From Zelopaecilomyces penicillatus (lineage: Eukaryota; Ascomycota; Sordariomycetes; Hypocreales; Pseudodiploosporaceae), in assembly GCA_005765155.1 (NCBI GenBank), contig VCCP01000002.1, positions 6,200,001-6,264,000 of the forward strand: a DNA stretch of 64,000 nt. The letters are read 5' to 3'. A program made the position numbers and the translations under genes. Under the pieces are notes generated by a model that had not been told where the DNA came from, searched no databases, and saw only the letters and a list, made by a program, of their open reading frames with translations. This document shows, one piece after another, positions 58,846 through 64,000 of the stretch (position 1 is its first letter; each line of letters begins with the position of its first letter).

Positions 58846-60345
58846 TCAAAATATCATCCCAGCAGCCCTGAACCGCTCAAATGCGTCAATCCATCCAGCC
58901 ACAGGATCTCGCTCCTCTTCAAAGCCCACATCCTTCAGCCTCTGCAAGCTCATTTGCCGATCCATGGCCAGTGACCCAATAGCATCTAATTGAGCAGCAC
59001 CAGCTCCAACTCCACAACTAATAGCTTTAGATAGACCGGCTTTCTCGAATAAATGCCTATACTTGACTACATATTCACCAGGTAGGAGTTGGGCGTCAGG
59101 GTCAGTATTAGAGTCAGCTGTGAAAGAAGAAGACGACGCGGCACCATCATCATCAGAAAAGACGCCGACGAGCCCAAACCAAGCAGCCAACGCTGGCCAT
59201 ATCTCTCGAAATGTCGATGGTTGCCCCCGGTCACCCACATTAATCACCTTTTCTCCGCACTTATCCATGTTAAGTGCAGCATGGACCGAAGCTCGGCCAA
59301 GTGTCCGCTCAGACACGGGCGAGAAGAGCGCGTTGGCCGCTGCACCGGTGCCAGGAAACGGAACCTCGATTTTCTTATTGTTACTATTATTACTCTCATG
59401 TCCCAAAGAGGTGCAAAATGGCGGGCGGATGCCGTGATTATATGCGAAAAGCGAGAGATACTGCGCCCAGTGTAAAGCCAGAGAAAAAGCTGAGCCGTTG
59501 GGACTGAAGCCAACAACGGCGTCGGGACACATTTCTGCCCACGACCAGGCGCGGTTCTTGCTAGCTGCGGTGAGGATCCGACGGAACCAAGGATATGCGA
59601 TGGCCTGGGCGTAGTCGTCGGGTATGTCGTCGACCATGGACTCTACAATGGGCAGCTTGAAGTTGGGTTTGGACGTCATGCCTGGGAGGTAGATGCCGTA
59701 TCCCTGACATAAGATCTTGTAAGTAATCAAGGGCTTACTCTGCTGACGAGCCCTCCCTTCTTTTTTTTTTCTTTCTTAATCAGGATAGATTGCTTACACT
59801 TGCTCCTCCAGAGTAGACTAACGATTGTAGAGATGGGGCCACTTCGTTCAAAGCGTTGGCAACTCTTTGCATCATGTCGCGATTCATCTTGCATTCCGTT
59901 AAGTAGTCGGTCCTAAGTGGTGCAAATACTGTATACCAAAATCCAAGTTAGCTATCTGTTAATCCACACAACATAAATTGCACTCAGAACATAGCACGTT
60001 TGTGAAAAGAAGCACTGTCATACCAAAGTAAAATGCGTGGCTAATCGTTTCCGCACCGGGCACTTTCGCCCTTAGACAGCTCGCTAAATCATCCTCCCCC
60101 GGTGACCCATCACGGCGCAGGTCAACCCCAGACACAATCTGCAGCTCCGGCCGGCCGGACGACGCCTTCGGCCAGTACAAGTCCGGTTCGGCGACGGGCC
60201 GGTTGACAACGGCGGTGACGGTGGAGAATGTGCCGGTGTGAGGGTACTCGGAAAGCAGTTGGTTGACGGTAGCCCAGCCGAGTAGACCCGAGGCGCCAAA
60301 GACGATGACGTGGTTATTGCCTTTTGCGTGAGGCGATCCTTCCAT
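58846..60345 (-). CDS. PRISE-like SDR (iridoid synthase/progesterone 5-beta-reductase family), 436 aa
   Basis: NAD(P)H-dependent short-chain reductase of the extended SDR class. Exons are 60345-60024, 59928-59798 and 59703-58846; 437 codons. The Rossmann motif is VIVFGASGLLGWATVNQLL (about residues 13-31). It is followed by VVNRP, ELQIVSGVDL, the active-site region SGGASGYGIYLPGM, and AEMCPDAVVGFSPNGSAFSLALHWAQYLSLF, PFPGTGAAANALFSP and KVINVGDRGQPSTFREIWPALAAWFGLVGV, all typical of fungal PRISE relatives such as those annotated SirQ-like. Plant members reduce activated enones; fungal substrates are mostly unknown, and some members lie in secondary-metabolite clusters. It is divergent from the P450 gene across a 1.5 kb region, so joint action is possible but unproven. 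Confidence 0.86.
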
Positions 60346-61894
60346 TGTAGTTAATTGTAGTGTGTTGAAGATTTATTGTATATATGCTTGAACTGTTGGA
60401 TGAAGAAAGTTGTACTACAGAATAAACCAAACAGTCCGTCTTTTATATCATAGAACGATTCGTTTAGTGCACACCATGTCTCTCATTTCATCCCACTCTT
60501 GCACCGCTACAGAAACATCACCATTCCCAAGAAACCCAAGGAAACAGTAGCACTCGCTCGCCGCGATGACTGTTCGGTCAAGTTTGCTGAACGGCTATGC
60601 ATCCCGAGTGCCGTACATGGGGTACGATATCCTACAAGGGCGTCACTGGCTTAATAAACACTTTGACGTGACTGCTCGGCCAAAAGTGAACAAACCATGA
60701 TGTTCTATGACTCATCGCTGGCGCCCCAGCCGTGTTTTGTTTGAGGGGGAAAATGGTTCGTACCACGGCCAATGGAATTCTAGAATATTGCTGTTTTCGG
60801 TATCAGTGAAAGCCAGTATTACACTAATTGTAAGCGATGGCAATGTACTTTGGTGCCGTTACACCATCTTTCCTCACCCGCACCAATATTGTCTTGCAGA
60901 TTCAACGGTCACTCCATGTCACACACATACACATACATCTGTTATTCAAGATTGCCTGGTTTTCAAGCATCATGTGCCACTATTTGAAGAAAGCATGGCG
61001 CGACGAGTTTGGCTGTATTCTGCGCCCCCGACATGACAGGCTCTGTACCTCATTTCCTTTTTCATGATAGACCATGCGCAGGAAGGATTTCAGCCATCCT
61101 CCTTTCCCCAATACCCGATACTTCCGTAAGTGTGTGCAGACACCGTTCATCTCAACTAAATAAAATATGTATTATTACCTCGTAACCGAACCCTTGGTAC
61201 GAAACCGAGCCACCACCGAACCAACCGAGGGGTGTCCCCTCTCGGCTTCATCTCAACCAGGCGTGACGCCGAGAGCCTCGTCAAACAACCATGTCCGTTC
61301 ACACAACTCCGCTTAACTTGAAAAAAATACGCGCGTCGTCAAACTCCACTGCTGATTCAGCTGATAAACGCCCCCAAGGCTGAAGCCGATCCTTATGGTG
61401 GGTAGGTCGGGCGTATATTTAGCTGTAAGCAGTAACCCGTTTTTTTTTATTGCATTTCCAATATGCCAAGTCGTTTTAACCAATGATAAAGCCAAGTTTT
61501 GTAAACGTTTGTAGACATCTCCCGGCTTGGAACGGATTTATTCCTGATTGAGTGGCTTGCATTCCTCAACAGGGCCCCCTCTCCCTGCCTAAGGTATGTG
61601 TGTAGTTGTCCTCCCTTGTGAGCTATCAAGTTCTGATTGCCGATGGTCAGCCCTCGATGCCATTCTGACCACTATCCTACACTTATCAATGCCTCCGTGC
61701 AATCTGATCCTTGAACTTCCGTGTACCCGCGCCGGTGGGTGGCATTTATAAGCTGTGAAAGTCAGTCTGACTGCGTGCATGAGCAGGCTGGTACTCATTC
61801 CATATATCCCTCTCCCATCTATATATCAATAGAGGGAACCGTAGACCATCCAGTTTTTGTTTCGCCTACACGCCGACAAGAAAAAACCATCGCA
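60346..61894. other. 1.5 kb divergent promoter region of SDR and P450
   Basis: No supported gene. It has a small stem with CCGAGGGG/CCCCTCTCGG arms near 61226-61246, T-runs (about 61441-61448) and a TATATAT box at 61820-61826, about 70 nt upstream of the P450 ATG. Regulation may be shared by the two flanking genes. Confidence 0.55.
61820..61826 (+). promoter_or_regulatory. TATA-like box of the P450 gene
   Basis: TATATAT followed by CAAT, 69 nt upstream of the ATG at 61895. Composition only; not proven. Confidence 0.35.
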
Positions 61895-63828
61895 ATGTCT
61901 GCCCTAATGTCAACTCCTGCCCTGGTCGTCGGGGTGCTTCTCGCTCTCCTGTACGGCCTCTATCGCGCAGCCCTACCGAAGCCAATCCCTGGCATCCCTT
62001 ACAACAAAGAATCCGCAAACAGGTTGATGGGAGACCTTCCTCATCTCATGGCTAGTAAGAAGGCTGGCGAGGGCTCCAGAGCAGCCTTCACCAGCTTGGG
62101 GACAAAGCTCGGATCCCCGCTGACGCAATTTTTCGTGGGACCTTTTGCGCCGCCTCTTGTCGTCCTCTCAGACTTCCGCGAGATGCAGGATCTAATAGTA
62201 AGGAGGAGCCGAGACCTGGAACGGGGGCCGACTCAAAGGCATGCGTGGGGTGGAATCATCCCGGAGCATTTCATCGGCATGGACGACCATGATCATCGGT
62301 TCAAGGATGCAAAGAGCCTGACGCGAGATCTTATGACGCCGTCTTTTCTCCATGAAGTCAGTTTGTAGGCAGAGCCCGTTTCTAATGAATGAAACTCACA
62401 TAATATTCATAGGTCAATGCCCCAGAGTCGTACCAAAAGGTTTTGAACTTCATCAACCTCTGGCGACACAAGGCCGACATCGCCAATGGTCAAACATTCG
62501 ACAGCATGACAGACGTCGGTAACCTGACATTCGATATTATGACCGCAGCTGCTTTCGCCGTAGAGGACCGTGATAGTGAGACCATCCAGTACTGCGAGAC
62601 CCTCCAATCCAAGCCACTGCCAAAGTCTACATCAAACAATCCGAACTCGTTATACGTCTTCCCAGAGGCACAAGTCTCAGAACTCCAATCCTCCTACCGA
62701 GAAATAGGACAAGCGGCTTCGCGTTCCTTTAGTCAGCCATCACAGCGATTATTCCACTTCTTCAACAACCGCACAGCCATCATGAGGAAAACATATGCGT
62801 CAAACCGAAAGATTCAGCAGTCGTATATTGACCAGTCAAGCAAACGGCTTCGAGAAGAGGGGCCGAACTTCAAGCCCAGGTCGGCAGTGGATTACATCGT
62901 CTCGAGAGAGGTGACCATAGCTAAAAAGGATGGCCGGGCGCCCGTTTTTGACTCGCCGCGCGTTCATGATCAGCTAATCGGCTATATGCTTGGTGGGTTT
63001 GATTCTACACACAGCACCCTCAGCTTCAGTAAGTACCTGCAATCTAGACCAGCGAAGGAACAAACTGATACAAAAGTACTGACGGCTCTTTCTTGAATAG
63101 TAATCAAGTATTTTGGCCAGGAGCAAGCAGCTCAACAAAAGTTGCGCAAGTCTCTACACCAAGCGTACCCTGATGCTCTGGCAAATCATGAGCAGCCAGC
63201 GCTTCAAGACATGATCAAGACACAGATCCCCTATCTGGACGCCTTTATTGAAGAGGTTCTTCGGATATCTAGTCCCGCGCGTGTCATCTCCAAGGGTGTG
63301 TCCAACGACATGGAAATCCTTGGCCACTTCATCCCGAAAGGCTCCACACTGCTCTTCAATCTCCTGGGCCCAACATACGATAGAGTAGGAATCCCAACCA
63401 ACGAAGGCATTCGTAGTGAAAGCTCTCGGAAGCACCGTGCCGATGGTCTCGGCGACTGGACAGCCAGTGACTTCCCCGCCCATGAGTTCTGGCCGGAGCG
63501 ATGGCTGGTGTCTTCCTCATCCTCATCCTCATCCTCGTCCTCTTCAACCTCTTCGTCTAAGGATCATCATCAAAGCGGCAGCGACGACAACAGCAACGAC
63601 AACGACAATACTTTTAATAGCAAAGCTGGTCCAAATTTGCCTTTCAGCGCTGGTACGAGAGGCTGTTGGGGCAAGCGGCTGGCGTATCTGCAACTGAAAC
63701 TAGTCACGACGCTTCTTGTGTGGAACTTTTCGTTTGAGCAGCTTCCGGCGGAGTTGAATGACTGGGATATTGAGGACGATCTATTTGTTAAGCCTAAACA
63801 CTGCCGAGTAAAGTTGAGCAGTATTTAA
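61895..63828 (+). CDS. cytochrome P450 with a Ser/Asn-rich insertion, 601 aa
   Basis: Microsomal haem monooxygenase. Exons are 61895-62356, 62413-63028 and 63101-63828; introns GTCAGT..TAG and GTAAGT..TAG; 602 codons. An N-terminal anchor (LVVGVLLALLYGLYRAAL) is followed by a Pro-rich hinge (LPKPIPGIPYN). The I-helix oxygen motif is GGFDSTHS near residue 348, the K-helix EEVLR near 410, the PERW-type segment FWPERWLV near 490, and the haem loop FSAGTRGCWGKR with the ligand Cys near 548. Between PERW and the haem loop lies an extra stretch of about 45 residues made of a Ser run and then Asp/Asn-rich sequence, encoded by a TCC/TCATCC microsatellite (about 63512-63545). This makes the protein longer than the usual 500-530. 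Fungal CYP family not assigned; substrate unknown. Confidence 0.92.
63512..63546 (+). repeat. TCATCC/TCC microsatellite inside the P450 coding sequence
   Basis: Codes for most of a poly-Ser run just before the haem-binding segment; unit length is a multiple of three, so length changes stay in frame. Confidence 0.85.
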
Positions 63829-64000
63829 GTAGGTTTGTGTGTTTGCGGTCGCTTTTTTTTATAAGTGTAGAGAGGTCTGCATGGGTTGATTGAGCTTAGA
63901 GTTTTTATAGAGATGCGTTTGCTTTGACATTTCATATACAAGGGTAGGTAGGTATAGGACGACTGGATACATGATGTTTGAAGATTCGTCTACGGAAATC
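63829..64000. other. P450 3' flank to window end
   Basis: 172 bp with a T8 run near 63853 and GTAGGTAGGTA near 63944; nothing else visible. Confidence 0.6.

Noticed and set aside
1..64000. CRISPR arrays, bacterial operons, riboswitches, prophage or IS elements
   Set aside because: None seen; intron-containing fungal genes throughout. Tandem repeats found are microsatellites without spacer structure.

Overview
The window is nuclear DNA of a filamentous ascomycete, most likely a Sordariomycete and perhaps Hypocreales. Genes are split by short introns of about 45-120 nt with GTAAGT/GTGAGT-type donors. Families that are typical of Pezizomycotina are present: Zn2Cys6 regulator, Clr5-domain protein, fungal P450, PRISE-like SDR and allantoate-permease-type MFS. 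A tRNA-Arg(ACG) resembles filamentous-fungal copies. The species is not identifiable from sequence alone. All exon maps below were built by hand from splice sites and frame closure.

Layout. Positions 1-7.6 kb carry a 5'-truncated DCR2-type phosphoesterase (+), a Trm61-like tRNA m1A58 methyltransferase (-) with a damaged or unresolved 5' end, and a large Clr5-domain protein (-). A sparse 7.2 kb gap follows. From 14.8 to 21 kb lie a Ser/Thr kinase (-), a tRNA-Arg (+) and the primase large subunit PRI2 (+). From 21.0 to 43.9 kb there is a very long gene-poor stretch (about 22.9 kb). The only credible gene in it is a 91-residue zinc-ribbon-like protein at 29.4-29.7 kb. The stretch is rich in homopolymers, microsatellites and short palindromes, has one GC-rich island, and ends in an AT-rich, CpG-poor block. 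From 43.9 kb to the end the DNA is gene-dense, with ten genes in 20 kb.

The gene-dense part holds, in order: Zn2Cys6 regulator (+), hypothetical two-TM membrane protein (-), mitochondrial dicarboxylate-type carrier (-), Pxp2-like peroxisomal CMD protein (+), mitochondrial succinyl-CoA:3-oxoacid CoA-transferase (-), ACS-family MFS transporter (+), FBPase/SBPase-like sugar bisphosphatase (-), PRISE-like SDR (-) and a cytochrome P450 (+). Several of these handle small carboxylic acids or acyl-CoA in mitochondrion, peroxisome or plasma membrane and sit beside a regulator. A shared role in organic-acid or keto-acid use is therefore a possibility, but nothing in the sequence proves it.

The most notable observations are: two GC-AG introns within 5 kb (in the carrier and the CoA-transferase), both needed to keep conserved family motifs in frame; a carrier built from nine exons including 19- and 25-nt microexons; a near-perfect 38-nt palindrome about 200 nt beyond the kinase stop codon; likely lesions at the 5' ends of the Trm61-like and membrane-protein genes; and the size of the gene desert. 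I did not find a convincing new defence or mobile system.
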